NCBI RefSeq assembly: GCF_019904155.1
Contig: NZ_JAHCMB010000121.1
Span: 1 to 64,000 of the forward strand
Length of the DNA stretch: 64,000 bases
Origin: Paenibacillus sinensis
GTDB lineage: Bacteria; Bacillota; Bacilli; Paenibacillales; Paenibacillaceae
Direction: 5' to 3'
The translations under genes and the position numbers were made by a program. Below the pieces are notes generated by a model. The model saw only the letters and a program-made list of their open reading frames with translations. It had not been told where the DNA came from and did not search any database. Of this stretch, positions 28,160-37,571 are shown in pieces; positions within the stretch are counted from its first letter, which is position 1; every line of letters begins with the position of its first letter.

Positions 28160-28480
28160 ATGAGTCAGTTCAACAACGCAACCGTTCAGAAGCAAGCCAA
28201 TATTTATTACGATGGAAAAGTAACCAGCCGTGCGGTGACTTTGGAGGATGGCCTCAAAGTTACACTCGGCATCATGCTTCCGGGCGTATATGAGTTCGGT
28301 ACCGAAGGACCGGAGACGATGGAGATTCTGTCCGGCAAGCTGAAGGTGCTGCTGCCCGGCGCAGACAGCTGGCTGGATATCGACGGAACGGAGACTTTCC
28401 ATGTTCCCGGCAATTCCAAGTTCTCGCTTGAGATCTTCACGGTAACTGACTACTGCTGCTCCTATCCGAAGAACCTGTAA
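28160..28480 (+). CDS. ppnP: Pyrimidine/purine nucleoside phosphorylase PpnP
   Basis: A 106-residue single-domain cupin of the PpnP (former DUF1255/YaiE) family, which phosphorolyses diverse nucleosides to base and ribose-1-phosphate. Family features visible are NIYYDGKVTSR, LGIMLPGVYEFGT, ETMEILSG and FHVPGNSKF. It lies 45 bases downstream of tkt on the same strand. The pairing makes sense because ribose-1-phosphate can enter the pentose phosphate pathway. A terminator follows. Confidence 0.93.
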   Translation: MSQFNNATVQKQANIYYDGKVTSRAVTLEDGLKVTLGIMLPGVYEFGTEGPETMEILSGKLKVLLPGADSWLDIDGTETFHVPGNSKFSLEIFTVTDYCCSYPKNL

Positions 28481-28511
28481 AATCAGACAAGCCTGAATCG
28501 CACTACCGATT

Positions 28512-28566
28512 GCAGCAATAGTGTCCAACAGCCTGAATGAGGCGGACGCTCTTGCTGCATTTTTTA
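28512..28566 (+). terminator. Terminator of tkt-ppnP
   Basis: A 15-bp stem with two mismatches (28512-28526 with 28544-28558), a loop containing its own small hairpin, and a following ATTTTTT. It lies 31 bases after ppnP. Confidence 0.75.
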
Positions 28567-28680
28567 CCTTCTATACTATGGAAAAGGAACCGGTGTTTCG
28601 CGGAGAAATTGGGGCAATATAAACCCGGGGCACGTTTTGAAGAGAGACATTGGATGGTAGCAGAGAGGCGATGCTGAGAT

Positions 28681-28724
28681 AAAAAAACTGCCGGCTAGCG
28701 GTATTCATTCCGCGTCCGGCAGTT
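28681..28724 (-). terminator. Distal terminator on the minus strand
   Basis: A 9-bp perfect stem (28686-28694 with 28716-28724) followed on the minus strand by TTTTTTT. It is oriented to stop transcription of the dehydrogenase gene at 28976-29863, although it lies about 250 bases beyond its stop with a repeat block in between. Confidence 0.75.
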
Positions 28725-28790
28725 CCAGGTAATATGGCGAGAGGGGCTGGGGCCAGCGACATCCACGGCAACCGTCTGGGCTTCCGTCTG

Positions 28791-28938
28791 GTCCACCGAC
28801 CGGTTCGTGGGCTGACTCGCGGTATGGTTCGCCCGCTCGGGTCCGCGGTCCGAGTCGCGCGCTGACTCGCGTACCATTCGCAATCCGGTCCGCACCCTGT
28901 CCACAGTCCGATTCGCGGGCTGAACCGCATACGGTTCG
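28791..28938. repeat. Three degenerate ~40-bp direct repeats
   Basis: Three related units lie at 28791-28831, 28841-28880 and 28899-28938, in the 495-bp gap between ppnP and the dehydrogenase gene. Each starts with GTCC, carries a C/G-rich middle with CGxxTCG, then GCTGACTCGCG or a close variant, and ends in TTCG. Spacing is 50 and 58 bases. The minus-strand reading frames across it give Arg/Ser/Thr-rich low-complexity peptides and are probably not genes. No other feature is seen in this gap apart from the two terminators. Confidence 0.7.
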
Positions 28939-28975
28939 TCGTCCCGCCCTTCTCACGTTTCACGGCTGACCTGTG

Positions 28976-29863
28976 TTACTCGCCGATCTTACGGCCGATC
29001 CAAGCCTCGTAGGTCTTGACCACGGCGGACAGGTCTTCGTCACCGCTGCCGCTGTTGTAGCCGGCCTGGAACAGGCTCTTGACGAGCTCAAGAGCGGGAG
29101 TCGGCACGCCGTTCGCTCCGCCAAGCTGGGAGGCGAGCTTGAGATCCTTCAGCATAAGTCCAAGGGCGAACTGGTTGCTGAAGTCGCCGTCGATGATTTT
29201 GCGGCCTTTGAGTTCGACCTGCTTGCTTCCCGCAGAACCGTTCTGGATCAGCTCCAGGAACTTGTCCGCCGGCACGCCGGATTTCACGGCGATGGAGAAG
29301 CCTTCGGCCAGCGCGATGTTGTGAATGCCAACCATCGCATTATGCGCCAGCTTCGCCGCCGCGCCGCTTCCGTTCTCGCCCATATGCAGCAGCAGCCGTC
29401 CCATGGCGTCGAATACGTCGCGGTTCGCTTCAATAATATCGGCGCTGCCGCCTACCATGAAGACGAGCGTCCCGTCGACGGCGCCGGGCTTGCTGCCGGT
29501 AACCGGCGCATCGAGGAAATGCCCGCCCTTGGCGCTGACGGCGGCGGCGACTTCCTTGACAAGTCCGGGAGAGATGGTGCTGGAATCGATGATCACCGTT
29601 CCGGGCCGGAGCGTGTCGACCAGTCCGTCCGTTCCGTAGAATACCTCGCGGATGGAATCATCGTTGCTCACCATCGTAATAACAACATCCTTGCCTTCCG
29701 CCGCTTCACTTGGAGTGGAGGCAGAGGCTGCGCCTTCGGCGACCAGCGGCTCACATTTGGATGCCGTGCGGTTGTACACCGTTACCTGAAATCCCGCCCG
29801 CAGCAGGTTGGAGGCCATAGGCGCCCCCATCGTTCCGAGTCCGATAAAAGCGATTTGTTTCAT
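28976..29863 (-). CDS. Beta-hydroxyacid dehydrogenase (GarR/3-hydroxyisobutyrate dehydrogenase family)
   Basis: A 295-residue NAD(P)-dependent oxidoreductase. The Rossmann motif FIGLGTMGAPMASNL is at residues 6-20. The substrate-binding DAPVTGSKPGA loop (about 119-129) and the catalytic-Lys segment GSGAAAKLAHNAM (about Lys172) are intact. NR at 31-32 (YNRTASK) points to NADP use. Candidates are tartronate semialdehyde, 3-hydroxyisobutyrate or succinic/glyoxylate semialdehyde reduction; sequence alone does not decide. It is a single gene with AGGTGTG-like site upstream. Confidence 0.9.
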   Translation of the reverse strand: MKQIAFIGLGTMGAPMASNLLRAGFQVTVYNRTASKCEPLVAEGAASASTPSEAAEGKDVVITMVSNDDSIREVFYGTDGLVDTLRPGTVIIDSSTISPGLVKEVAAAVSAKGGHFLDAPVTGSKPGAVDGTLVFMVGGSADIIEANRDVFDAMGRLLLHMGENGSGAAAKLAHNAMVGIHNIALAEGFSIAVKSGVPADKFLELIQNGSAGSKQVELKGRKIIDGDFSNQFALGLMLKDLKLASQLGGANGVPTPALELVKSLFQAGYNSGSGDEDLSAVVKTYEAWIGRKIGE

Positions 29864-30206
29864 GAAGTTTCACACCTTTGCTAATTTTTAACAACCGGGT
29901 AGGGCAGGTAACGAGTCGGTGGAAGAGTATCCGGGACGAACAATCGCGTTCTCTACAGAAAACAGCCGTATTTCCCGGATTTCCAGCCTATTCCTCTCTA
30001 GTTTAGCATGGCAAGGGAGGACGTTCCAGCGCTGCGGGGTCCGGAATTGCTGGAAGGAATCCTTCCATGCGGGCTGTTGTCTGGTCCAAATTGATACTCT
30101 GTCCTGTGCCCAAGTACCTTGCCAGCCCCGTGAAATTAAAGTATCCTATTATCAAGTTGTTACATTCGTGTCAAATCGAAAGAGAACCAGGAGGGTAACC
30201 TAACCG
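29864..30206. other. Intergenic region upstream of pgi with overlapping dyads
   Basis: This 343-bp divergent region holds no convincing gene. Two overlapping inverted repeats are visible: TTCCAGC at 30024-30030 with GCTGGAA at 30049-30055, and a perfect 7-bp dyad centred on AAT at 30051-30067. They share bases and cannot form together, which could make a leader switch or simply be chance. A clear sigma-A promoter could not be assigned in either direction. Confidence 0.4.
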
Positions 30207-31562
30207 ATGTCCAAGAAGATTAGCTTCGACTACAGCAATGCGCTGACTTTCGTTAACCAGCACGAGATTGATTATTTTGCAGCACCGATCAAGTTGGCTC
30301 ATGAGCAGTTACATAGCAAGACGGGAACAGGCTCCGATTACACCGGATGGATCGATCTTCCCCAGACGTATGACAAAGAAGAATTCGCCCGCATCCAGGC
30401 GGCCGCCAAGAAGATTCAAGGCGATTCCGACGTGCTGATCGTTATCGGCATCGGCGGCTCTTATCTGGGAGCCCGCGCAGCGATCGAATCACTGACTCAT
30501 TCCTTCTACAATAACCTGGATAAATCCAAGCGCAAGACCCCGGAAATCTACTTCGCAGGCAACAACATCAGCTCGACGTACGTGACTCACCTTCTCCAGC
30601 TGATCGAAGGCAAGGATTTCTCCGTTAACGTTATTTCGAAGTCCGGTACCACAACCGAGCCGGCGATCGCCTTCCGTATCTTCCGCGCAGCGCTTGAGAA
30701 GAAATATGGCAAGGAAGAAGCGCGTAAACGCATTTATGCAACTACCGATAAGGCAAGAGGCGCACTCAAGACGCTTGCCACTGAAGAAGGCTATGAAACA
30801 TTCGTCATTCCGGACGATGTAGGCGGACGTTATTCCGTACTGACAGCCGTGGGACTTCTGCCGATCGCCGCAGCGGGCATCAGCATCGAAGAAATTATGG
30901 CAGGAGCCGCAGCCGCAGCCGACGAGTTCAACAATCCGGACGTGGCGACGAACCTGAGCTATCAATACGCAGCTGTTCGCAACGCTTTGTACCGCAAAGG
31001 CAAGACCACTGAAATTCTCGTCAACTACGAACCATCCCTGCACTATGTATCGGAGTGGTGGAAACAGCTGTTCGGTGAGAGCGAAGGCAAGGACTTCAAG
31101 GGCATCTATCCTTCCTCCGTCGATTTCTCGACCGATCTGCACTCCATGGGCCAATTTATCCAGGAAGGCAACCGCAATATTTTTGAGACGGTTATCCAGG
31201 TGGATCAGGTCAGAGAGCATATCACCATCGAGAGCGATCCGGATGATCTGGACGGACTGAACTTCCTGGCGGGCCAGACGGTTGATTTCGTCAACAAGAA
31301 GGCATTCCAGGGCACGCTGCTGGCCCACACGGACGGACAGGTTCCGAACCTCGTGGTTACCATTCCGGACCAGACGCCGTACAGCTTCGGATACCTCGTA
31401 TACTTCTTTGAAAAAGCCTGCGGTATCAGCGGATACCTGCTTGGCGTCAACCCGTTCGACCAGCCGGGCGTAGAAGCATACAAGAAGAACATGTTCGCAC
31501 TGCTCGGCAAACCGGGCTACGAGAAGGAGAAAGCCGAGCTGGAAGCCAGACTTTCCGAGTAG
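30207..31562 (+). CDS. pgi: Glucose-6-phosphate isomerase
   Basis: A 451-residue glycolytic enzyme interconverting glucose-6-phosphate and fructose-6-phosphate. The SIS-fold motifs [14 protein letters not shown] and [11 protein letters not shown] are present, with the catalytic Glu region [11 protein letters not shown] and the C-terminal [19 protein letters not shown]. Length matches Bacillus-type Pgi. AGGAGGGTAACC precedes the ATG. It stands alone between gaps, so it is probably monocistronic. Confidence 0.97.
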   Translation: MSKKISFDYSNALTFVNQHEIDYFAAPIKLAHEQLHSKTGTGSDYTGWIDLPQTYDKEEFARIQAAAKKIQGDSDVLIVIGIGGSYLGARAAIESLTHSFYNNLDKSKRKTPEIYFAGNNISSTYVTHLLQLIEGKDFSVNVISKSGTTTEPAIAFRIFRAALEKKYGKEEARKRIYATTDKARGALKTLATEEGYETFVIPDDVGGRYSVLTAVGLLPIAAAGISIEEIMAGAAAAADEFNNPDVATNLSYQYAAVRNALYRKGKTTEILVNYEPSLHYVSEWWKQLFGESEGKDFKGIYPSSVDFSTDLHSMGQFIQEGNRNIFETVIQVDQVREHITIESDPDDLDGLNFLAGQTVDFVNKKAFQGTLLAHTDGQVPNLVVTIPDQTPYSFGYLVYFFEKACGISGYLLGVNPFDQPGVEAYKKNMFALLGKPGYEKEKAELEARLSE

Positions 31563-31695
31563 TATTGCCGTTTCACACGAACATCAACTGAACCAAAGGC
31601 GCAATTCACTGGAGAGCAGTCCATAGGGTATCCATTACCAGGGCTGCTCTTCCCATATCATGAAATCATCAACGCATACAAGGAATGAATGAAGG

Positions 31696-32328
31696 ATGCT
31701 GGAAGAATACCGGACGGTACGGACCTCGGGATCAAAGGAAGTCGTCATCCGCAAATCGCGTTTTATCGGACACGTCATGCCGGTCGAGAGCGAAGAAGAA
31801 GCGGTTATGTTTATCGAAGACATCAAGAAGAAGCATTGGAACGCCACGCATAACTGCTCGGCCTATATGATCGGCGAACGTGACGAGATTCAGAAGCAGT
31901 CGGACGACGGCGAGCCGAGCGGAACGGCAGGGAAGCCGATTCTGGAGGTCATCCGGAACCAGGGCGTGAAGAATGTGGCGATCGTTGTGACACGCTACTT
32001 CGGAGGCATTATGCTGGGAGCGGGCGGGCTGATCCGGGCTTATACGGACAGAGCCGTGCTTGCGCTGGAGGCCGGAGAGGTTATCACCCGGGTGTTGCGC
32101 CGCGAGGTGTTTGTGGAAATCGAGTATACCTGGCTGGGCAAGGTCGAGAACGAGCTGCGCAGCCGCGGATATATAACGGGAGATACGGAATTTACCGACA
32201 AGGTGAAACTGTTATGCCTCCCCAAAAATGCAGAGGCGGATGCTTTTATGGCATGGATGACGGATTTGACACAGGGACAGGCAATGGTCACGGAAGGCAG
32301 GCGGATTTATTTTAGCGAAGGAGATTAA
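31696..32328 (+). CDS. yvyE: YigZ/IMPACT family protein
   Basis: A 210-residue member of the conserved YigZ/IMPACT family. The N-terminal UPF0029 domain contains KSRFIGHVMPV, HNCSAYMIG, SDDGEPSGTAGKPILE and TRYFGGIMLGAGGL; the smaller C-terminal domain follows from about 135. Bacterial function is not settled; eukaryotic IMPACT modulates translation-stress signalling. It is followed after 5 bases by the TetR-family gene, so the two are co-transcribed. Confidence 0.93.
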   Translation: MLEEYRTVRTSGSKEVVIRKSRFIGHVMPVESEEEAVMFIEDIKKKHWNATHNCSAYMIGERDEIQKQSDDGEPSGTAGKPILEVIRNQGVKNVAIVVTRYFGGIMLGAGGLIRAYTDRAVLALEAGEVITRVLRREVFVEIEYTWLGKVENELRSRGYITGDTEFTDKVKLLCLPKNAEADAFMAWMTDLTQGQAMVTEGRRIYFSEGD

Positions 32329-32333
32329 ATAAT

Positions 32334-32915
32334 ATGGCTAGAAGAGCAGTGGAGCAGGAGTTGTCGAGAGAACGCATTTTGGAGGCGGCAAGGCACCTAT
32401 TCATTACCAAGGGATATCGGGCCATCTCCATGCGCAGTATAGGTCAGCATTTGGGATACAGCCACGGATCACTCTATTATCATTTCAAGGAAAAAGCGGA
32501 GCTGTTCTATGCGATTGTCGTAGAGGACTTCAATCATATTGCTGCGCTGCTGGGCGATGCGATGAACAGAGCGCCTGAACCGGGTGTTAGCAAGGTGGAG
32601 CAGCTGCTTCTGGAGTTTATCCAGTTCGGCATCGATCATCCGTACCAGTATGAAATCATGTTCATGATCCGTGATGAAGAGCTATTGGCTTATTGTCGAG
32701 CGGAACAAGGGAAGTGTTTTGACTTGTTCTCCAGCATGGTGCGTCGGCATCTGAAGGAAGAAGGCTATGTGCCGGAAGACTGGCAGAGCGTGCCTTTGAC
32801 CTTGTACCTATCCGCGCATGGATTCATCTCCTACTACATCCAGGATAAAATCAATTTCGAAGATGTGAAGACGGAAGCCGTGTCCCATGTGAAGGTGCTG
32901 TGCCGGAATTTGTAA
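32334..32915 (+). CDS. TetR/AcrR family regulator
   Basis: A 193-residue repressor-type protein. The N-terminal helix-turn-helix (about 12-58) includes ILEAARHLFITKGY, MRSIGQHLGYSHGSLYYHF and KAELF. The C-terminal ligand-binding domain is helical and hydrophobic with no recognised effector signature. It is probably cotranscribed with yvyE; its target may be elsewhere since no divergent partner is adjacent. Confidence 0.93.
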   Translation: MARRAVEQELSRERILEAARHLFITKGYRAISMRSIGQHLGYSHGSLYYHFKEKAELFYAIVVEDFNHIAALLGDAMNRAPEPGVSKVEQLLLEFIQFGIDHPYQYEIMFMIRDEELLAYCRAEQGKCFDLFSSMVRRHLKEEGYVPEDWQSVPLTLYLSAHGFISYYIQDKINFEDVKTEAVSHVKVLCRNL

Positions 32916-33028
32916 TTCGCTATGCTTTTGTGCTTTAGGGCTGTGAATTGGTAATTAGGCAGTTCTTTCATCCTTAAAAGCGCGAAAGTCGGATTAGAGC
33001 TTCGGACGATCATGACCTAGAGACAGCG

Positions 33029-33060
33029 GGCGCCTTTCCCTGCCGGGAAGGGCGCTCTTT
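33029..33060 (+). terminator. Terminator between the tetR-family gene and yjbQ
   Basis: An 11-bp stem with one G-T pair (33030-33040 with 33045-33055) is followed by TCTTT. It separates the convergent tetR-family gene and yjbQ. Confidence 0.7.
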
Positions 33061-33074
33061 CGCTTGACCGCTCT

Positions 33075-33476
33075 TCAACCTTCCATAATCTTCACCATAA
33101 ACTGGCGCCGTCTCGGGCCGTCGAACTCGCAGAAGTAGATGCCCTGCCAGCGTCCCAGCAGCAGCTCTCCTTCATGTATGATGAGATGCTGCGAAGGGCC
33201 AGCCATAATCGACTTGAGATGCGAGGCCGTATTGCCTTCCGCATGCCGGTACTTGGGATGCTCCCAAGGAAACACCTCGTCCAGCAGCATCAGACAATCA
33301 TGTTTGACGTCAGGGTCGGCATTCTCATTGATGGCGATTCCGGCAGTCGTGTGGGGACAGTAGACTAGCGCTAACCCTTCGCGGACCCCGCTTTTTCTAA
33401 CATAAGACATAACTTCTCTCGTAATATCCCGCAGCTCATCCCGTTTGCTCGTTGAGATTTCGAAGGTTTGCAGCAT
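33075..33476 (-). CDS. yjbQ: YjbQ family protein (UPF0047)
   Basis: A 133-residue protein of the YjbQ/UPF0047 family. Family features are YCPHTTAGIAINEN, the HAEGNTASHLKS region and LGRWQGIYFCEFDGPR. E. coli YjbQ has weak thiamine-phosphate synthase activity, but the true role is not established. It starts with ATG and an AGGAGG-like site just upstream (minus strand). Confidence 0.92.
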   Translation of the reverse strand: MLQTFEISTSKRDELRDITREVMSYVRKSGVREGLALVYCPHTTAGIAINENADPDVKHDCLMLLDEVFPWEHPKYRHAEGNTASHLKSIMAGPSQHLIIHEGELLLGRWQGIYFCEFDGPRRRQFMVKIMEG

Positions 33477-33682
33477 AGGAGGGCGCCCCTTTCATAATTG
33501 GGTTTTGATCAGTTCCAAATTTATTTTAACGCAAAAAGAATTGAAAGTAATTGACGGTAGCAAGAGTAGGGTGGTAAAGTATAAATTAATTATTAAACCC
33601 AGTATGTTAATAGGAATTATATATTGACGTTTTGCTTTTTTATATGCCGACCCGTCAACCGGAGGTAGGAGGAACTTTGCCC

Positions 33683-34498
33683 GTGAATTCGCTGCTAAGA
33701 CACAAAGGATGGACCTGGGGATTCAGATCAACCATCCTGCTCTATTTCGTCGTATTGATCGTGCTGCCGATACTTGGCGTCTATTACAACTCGTTCTCAC
33801 TGGGCTTCGCCAATTTTATGGAGAGCATCTCCGATCCGATCGCCTGGAAATCGGTGATTCTGACGCTGCTGCTCGCGCTTGCGGCCACCGTTATTAACAT
33901 CGCGCTCGGCACGATGATCGCCTGGGTGCTGGTGCGCTATAAATTTCCGGGGAGATCGCTGCTGAACAGCCTGGTCGATCTGCCGTTCGCTCTGCCGACA
34001 GCAGTAGGCGGCTTGATGATCCTGCTCCTGCTCGGACCTGGGAGCCTGATCGGCGGCATCGCCGATAAGCTGGGTTTTGAAATCGTCTTTCACCGGCCGG
34101 CGATCGTCATTGCCATGGTGTTCGTTACTTTCCCGTTCGTCATTCGCGCGGTGCAGCCATTGCTGGAGGAGCTTGATCCCTCGGAGGAAGAAGCAGCTTA
34201 CACGATGGGCGCTTCGGGAAGCCGGGTGTTCCGGCAAGTTATCCTTCCATCCATGCTGCCCGGTATGGTCGGGGGCGGGATGCTGGCGTTCTCCAGAGCA
34301 TTGGCCGAATTCGGAGCCGTCGTTCTGGTGGCGGGCAATATTCCGGGGCGTACACTCGTATCGTCCGTGTTCATTTACGGCGAGGTGGAGAGCGACAATC
34401 CTACCGGCGCCGCGGCCGTATCCGTCATTCTGCTGACCTTGTCCTTCCTGATCCTGTGGCTGATCAATGTGGTACAGATGAGGGGGAGACGGGCATGA
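33683..34498 (+). CDS. cysT: Sulfate ABC transporter permease CysT
   Basis: A 271-residue inner-membrane permease, first gene of a sulfate/thiosulfate ABC operon. GTG at 33683 is 10 bases after AGGAGG; TTG at 33677 is an alternative but only 4 bases away. It has about six membrane segments and the BPD_transp_1 EAA loop (EEAAYTMGASGSRVFRQV). The 206-bp upstream gap has TTGACG boxes at 33551 and 33624 but no matching -10 at normal spacing. It also carries GGAATTATATA, which might be part of a CymR-type sulfur-control site (inference only). Confidence 0.92.
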   Translation: MNSLLRHKGWTWGFRSTILLYFVVLIVLPILGVYYNSFSLGFANFMESISDPIAWKSVILTLLLALAATVINIALGTMIAWVLVRYKFPGRSLLNSLVDLPFALPTAVGGLMILLLLGPGSLIGGIADKLGFEIVFHRPAIVIAMVFVTFPFVIRAVQPLLEELDPSEEEAAYTMGASGSRVFRQVILPSMLPGMVGGGMLAFSRALAEFGAVVLVAGNIPGRTLVSSVFIYGEVESDNPTGAAAVSVILLTLSFLILWLINVVQMRGRRA

Positions 34499-35292
34499 GA
34501 AGATTATGGATCGGACTTACGTATGTGGTGTTCTTTCTTCTAATTGCGGCTCCATTGGGTAAAATGATCTCGAACGCCTTCAGCGGCGGCCTGTCCGGCT
34601 TTCGGGATGCGTTGACGAGGCCGGAAGCGCTGCACGCGCTGCTCATGACCGCGCTCGTTGTAATCGCCGTAACCGTGCTGAATACGCTGTTCGGCGTCAT
34701 GACGGCGCTGTATCTGGTCCGGGCCAATTGGCTTGGACCCCGGCTGAAGAGCCTGCTCAACAGTGTGGTGGACCTGCCGTATGCGGTATCTCCCGTTATC
34801 GGCGGTCTGATGATCGTGCTGCTGCTGGGGCCGGACAGCGCGCTTGGCGTTCTTTTTGAGAAAATCGGCTTCCAAATCGTCTATGCCTTTCCCGGCATGG
34901 TGATCGCCACGCTGTTCGTCACATTCCCGCTGATGGTCAGGGAGGTCATGCCGGTCCTCCAGGAAATTGGCGGACAGCAGGAGGAAGCAGCCTCTACACT
35001 GGGCGCTTACGGCTGGACGACCTTCTGGAAGGTCACCTGGCCTTCGATCCAGTGGGCGGTATTCTACGGTGTCATCTTGACAGTGGCCCGCTCGCTCGGG
35101 GAATTCGGCGCCGTGCTGGTCGTGTCGGGCAGCATCATGAACAAGACCCAGACAGCGACGACGCTGGTCTATCAGGATGTGGAGAATTTCAATGTAACGG
35201 CGGCGGGCGGCGTCGCGCTGATATTAGCCGCTTTTTCGGTAGGACTCCTGCTGCTCATGGAATGGAGCAAGAAAAGAAAGGAAGTGCATTGA
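34495..35292 (+). CDS. cysW: Sulfate ABC transporter permease CysW
   Basis: A 265-residue partner of CysT. The ATG overlaps the cysT stop (ATGA) with GAGGGGGAG ahead. Six membrane segments, with the EAA loop EEAASTLGAYGWTTFWKV, and LARSLGEFGAVLVVSG, typical of CysW. It ends one base before cysA starts, indicating coupling. Confidence 0.94.
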   Translation: MRRLWIGLTYVVFFLLIAAPLGKMISNAFSGGLSGFRDALTRPEALHALLMTALVVIAVTVLNTLFGVMTALYLVRANWLGPRLKSLLNSVVDLPYAVSPVIGGLMIVLLLGPDSALGVLFEKIGFQIVYAFPGMVIATLFVTFPLMVREVMPVLQEIGGQQEEAASTLGAYGWTTFWKVTWPSIQWAVFYGVILTVARSLGEFGAVLVVSGSIMNKTQTATTLVYQDVENFNVTAAGGVALILAAFSVGLLLLMEWSKKRKEVH

Positions 35293-35293
35293 C

Positions 35294-36358
35294 ATGCATG
35301 TGGAAGTACGCGGTCTGAACAAGCATTTTGGAGATTTTCATGCGGTGAAGGATGTCAGCTTCGAAATTACAAAAGGACATTTGATTGGCCTGCTCGGCCC
35401 GAGCGGCGGCGGCAAAACGTCCATTCTCCGGATGCTGGCGGGACTTGAGTCGCCTGATTCCGGCGAGATCGTCTTCCACGGACAAGTCGTAAATAATCTT
35501 CCGCCGCAGGAGCGCGGGATCGGCTTTGTGTTCCAGAACTATGCGCTGTTCAAGCATATGACGGTATACGATAACATCGCTTTCGGACTTAAGGTGAAAA
35601 AAGCGAACAAGGGCGTTATCCGCGACCGGGTCATGGAGCTGGTCGAGCTGACCGGTCTCAAAGGCTTTGAGAAGCGGTATCCGCAGCAGCTGTCCGGCGG
35701 GCAGCGCCAGCGGGTGGCGTTCGCCCGGGCGCTCGCGCCGGAGCCTCAGCTGCTCCTGCTCGATGAACCGTTCGCCGCGATCGACGCGAAGATTCGCCAG
35801 GAGCTTCGTTCCTGGCTGCGGGAGCTGATCGAGCGTGTCGGGATCACCTCTATTTTTGTAACACATGACCAGGATGAGGCCATTGAGGTGGCGGACGAGA
35901 TTATGATCATTAACCAGGGCCGTCTGGAGCAGAAGGGCACGCCTTGGGACATTTATAAGGAACCGAAGACAACGTTCGTGGCAACCTTTATCGGGGAATC
36001 GACGCTGATTGAGAATGCCGCCGAGCTGAAGGGCTTCAAGCAGGCGGAGGGCGGACAGCCGAACAAAGCCTTGATCCGTCCCGAGTATATCGAGATCGGA
36101 CAGCTTCATGAGTTCAAAGTGGCTTCCGCTACGGAAAAAGGGATCGTCAAGCATCTGCAGTTCCGGGGTAGCGAATGGCTTGTCGAGGTGGAAGTGAACG
36201 GCCACAAGCTGGTGACCTACCGGTCGCTTGAGAAGGAGACGCTGGAAGTGGGCCAGGAAATCGCCGTGCTCGTGCACCGCGCTTACCTGTTCAATGACGA
36301 GCGCAGCTGGATTCAGGAGAACAGCCTGAAGACCGACCCGATGCCGGTCTACATTTAA
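35294..36358 (+). CDS. cysA: Sulfate ABC transporter ATP-binding protein CysA
   Basis: A 354-residue ATPase that energises sulfate/thiosulfate import. Walker A GPSGGGKTS (about 35-43), signature LSGGQRQR, Walker B LLLLDEPF and the switch His (VTHDQDEA) are intact. A TOBE-like regulatory C-terminal domain lies about 240-345. AAAGGAAG lies upstream in cysW. Confidence 0.95.
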   Translation: MHVEVRGLNKHFGDFHAVKDVSFEITKGHLIGLLGPSGGGKTSILRMLAGLESPDSGEIVFHGQVVNNLPPQERGIGFVFQNYALFKHMTVYDNIAFGLKVKKANKGVIRDRVMELVELTGLKGFEKRYPQQLSGGQRQRVAFARALAPEPQLLLLDEPFAAIDAKIRQELRSWLRELIERVGITSIFVTHDQDEAIEVADEIMIINQGRLEQKGTPWDIYKEPKTTFVATFIGESTLIENAAELKGFKQAEGGQPNKALIRPEYIEIGQLHEFKVASATEKGIVKHLQFRGSEWLVEVEVNGHKLVTYRSLEKETLEVGQEIAVLVHRAYLFNDERSWIQENSLKTDPMPVYI

Positions 36359-36405
36359 TACAGGAAGCTGGACACTGCGCATTTATTAAGGAATGGGGCT
36401 AGGAA

Positions 36406-37461
36406 ATGAAGCTTAGGAGTAGGAGCAGACAACTGCACGCCTGGCTTGCCGTCCTGCTGCTGGCGCTGACGCTCTCCGGATGCGGGGGCGGCAATGATGC
36501 GGCGGCGGATACGGCACCAAAAAGCGATGTGACCCTGGTCATCGGCGCTTATAGCGTAGCGAAGGATGCGATGGCGGATATTCTGCCGCTGTTCGCGGAG
36601 AAATGGAAAGCGGAAACCGGACAGTCGATTTCATTCCAGCAATCGTATGAGGCCTCCGGAACGCAGGCACGGGCGATTGTCGGCGGGTTCGAAGCGGATG
36701 TAACGCTGCTTGCCATGGAAGGCGATGTCGACAAGCTCGTCAAGGCGGGGCTGGTCAAGGACAATTGGAAGGATCGCGGCGCGGATGGCATGGTGACGCG
36801 ATCAATCGTTGTGCTCGGTACCCGTGCGGGAAATCCGAAAGGGATCAAGGGTTTTACCGACTTGGCGAAGCCGGGAATCAAGGTGCTGTACCCTAATCCG
36901 AAGACCTCCGGAGGCGCGCAGTGGGATATCAATGCCATCTACGGCGCCGGTTTGAAACAGTCCGAGGAGAAGGAAGGGGCTAAAGACCCTGCGGCGGCCA
37001 AAGCGTTCCTGGCGAGCGTTCATGCCAATATAGAGTCGCTCGACAAGAGCGGACGCGCCTCTATGGCAGCTTTTGAATACGGCGTGGGCGACGTTATCGT
37101 CACTTACGAGAATGAGCTGCTGGCGCGGATCGCCCAAGGCGTGAAGTACGATGTCGTCATTCCAAAGAATACCATTCTGATCGAGAACCCGGCGGCTGTC
37201 GTAGACAAGTATGTCGACAAGCATGGAACGCGGGCCGCTGCCGAGGCGTTCGTCAATTTCCTGATGACGCCGGAGGCGCAGGAGGTATTCGCCAAGCACG
37301 GCTTCCGTCCTGTGGACCAGAATGTATATAAGGAAAATGAAAGCCGCTTCCCGGTTCCGGAAGGATTATTCGATATTAACTATCTGGGCGGCTGGAACGA
37401 GGTAAGAAGTACCCTCTACTCGAAAAAGGGAGTCTGGTATCAGGTGCTTGCGGGTATATAA
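36406..37461 (+). CDS. Sulfate-binding lipoprotein (CysP/Sbp type)
   Basis: A 351-residue solute-binding lipoprotein. The signal peptide ends in a lipobox LSGC (Cys at about 26), so it is tethered to the outside of the membrane. Family motifs are LVIGAYSVAKDAM, QSYEASGTQARAI, YPNPKTSGGAQW and EYGVGDVIVTYENE. It is encoded last in the operon, after the permeases and ATPase, and is followed by a terminator. CysP and Sbp subtypes cannot be told apart by eye. Confidence 0.93.
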   Translation: MKLRSRSRQLHAWLAVLLLALTLSGCGGGNDAAADTAPKSDVTLVIGAYSVAKDAMADILPLFAEKWKAETGQSISFQQSYEASGTQARAIVGGFEADVTLLAMEGDVDKLVKAGLVKDNWKDRGADGMVTRSIVVLGTRAGNPKGIKGFTDLAKPGIKVLYPNPKTSGGAQWDINAIYGAGLKQSEEKEGAKDPAAAKAFLASVHANIESLDKSGRASMAAFEYGVGDVIVTYENELLARIAQGVKYDVVIPKNTILIENPAAVVDKYVDKHGTRAAAEAFVNFLMTPEAQEVFAKHGFRPVDQNVYKENESRFPVPEGLFDINYLGGWNEVRSTLYSKKGVWYQVLAGI

Positions 37462-37539
37462 GCGCGGCGCCGGACGTGGGCTCGGGTTTCGCGCTGGTCC
37501 CGACTTCCGTCTTTCGAGCAACTCATCCGAATTAAGAGC

Positions 37540-37571
37540 AGGCCGTCTTCGGAAGAAGGCGGCCTTTTTGC
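37540..37571 (+). terminator. Terminator of the sulfate transport operon
   Basis: An 11-bp stem with one G-T pair flanks a GGAA loop (about 37540-37565) and is followed by TTTTT. It lies about 80 bases after the sulfate-binding protein gene. Confidence 0.85.

Noticed and set aside
28571..28963. Minus-strand reading frames encoding Arg/Thr-rich peptides
   Set aside because: They run across degenerate repeats and a terminator, have low complexity and no ribosome site.
29919..30203. A 94-residue plus-strand reading frame before pgi
   Set aside because: No family, no good ribosome site and it ends in the pgi ribosome site; likely leader sequence.
33551..33631. A definite CymR site or sigma-A promoter before cysT
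   Set aside because: GGAATT and TTGACG elements occur but spacing and -10 boxes do not fit; left as a suggestion only.
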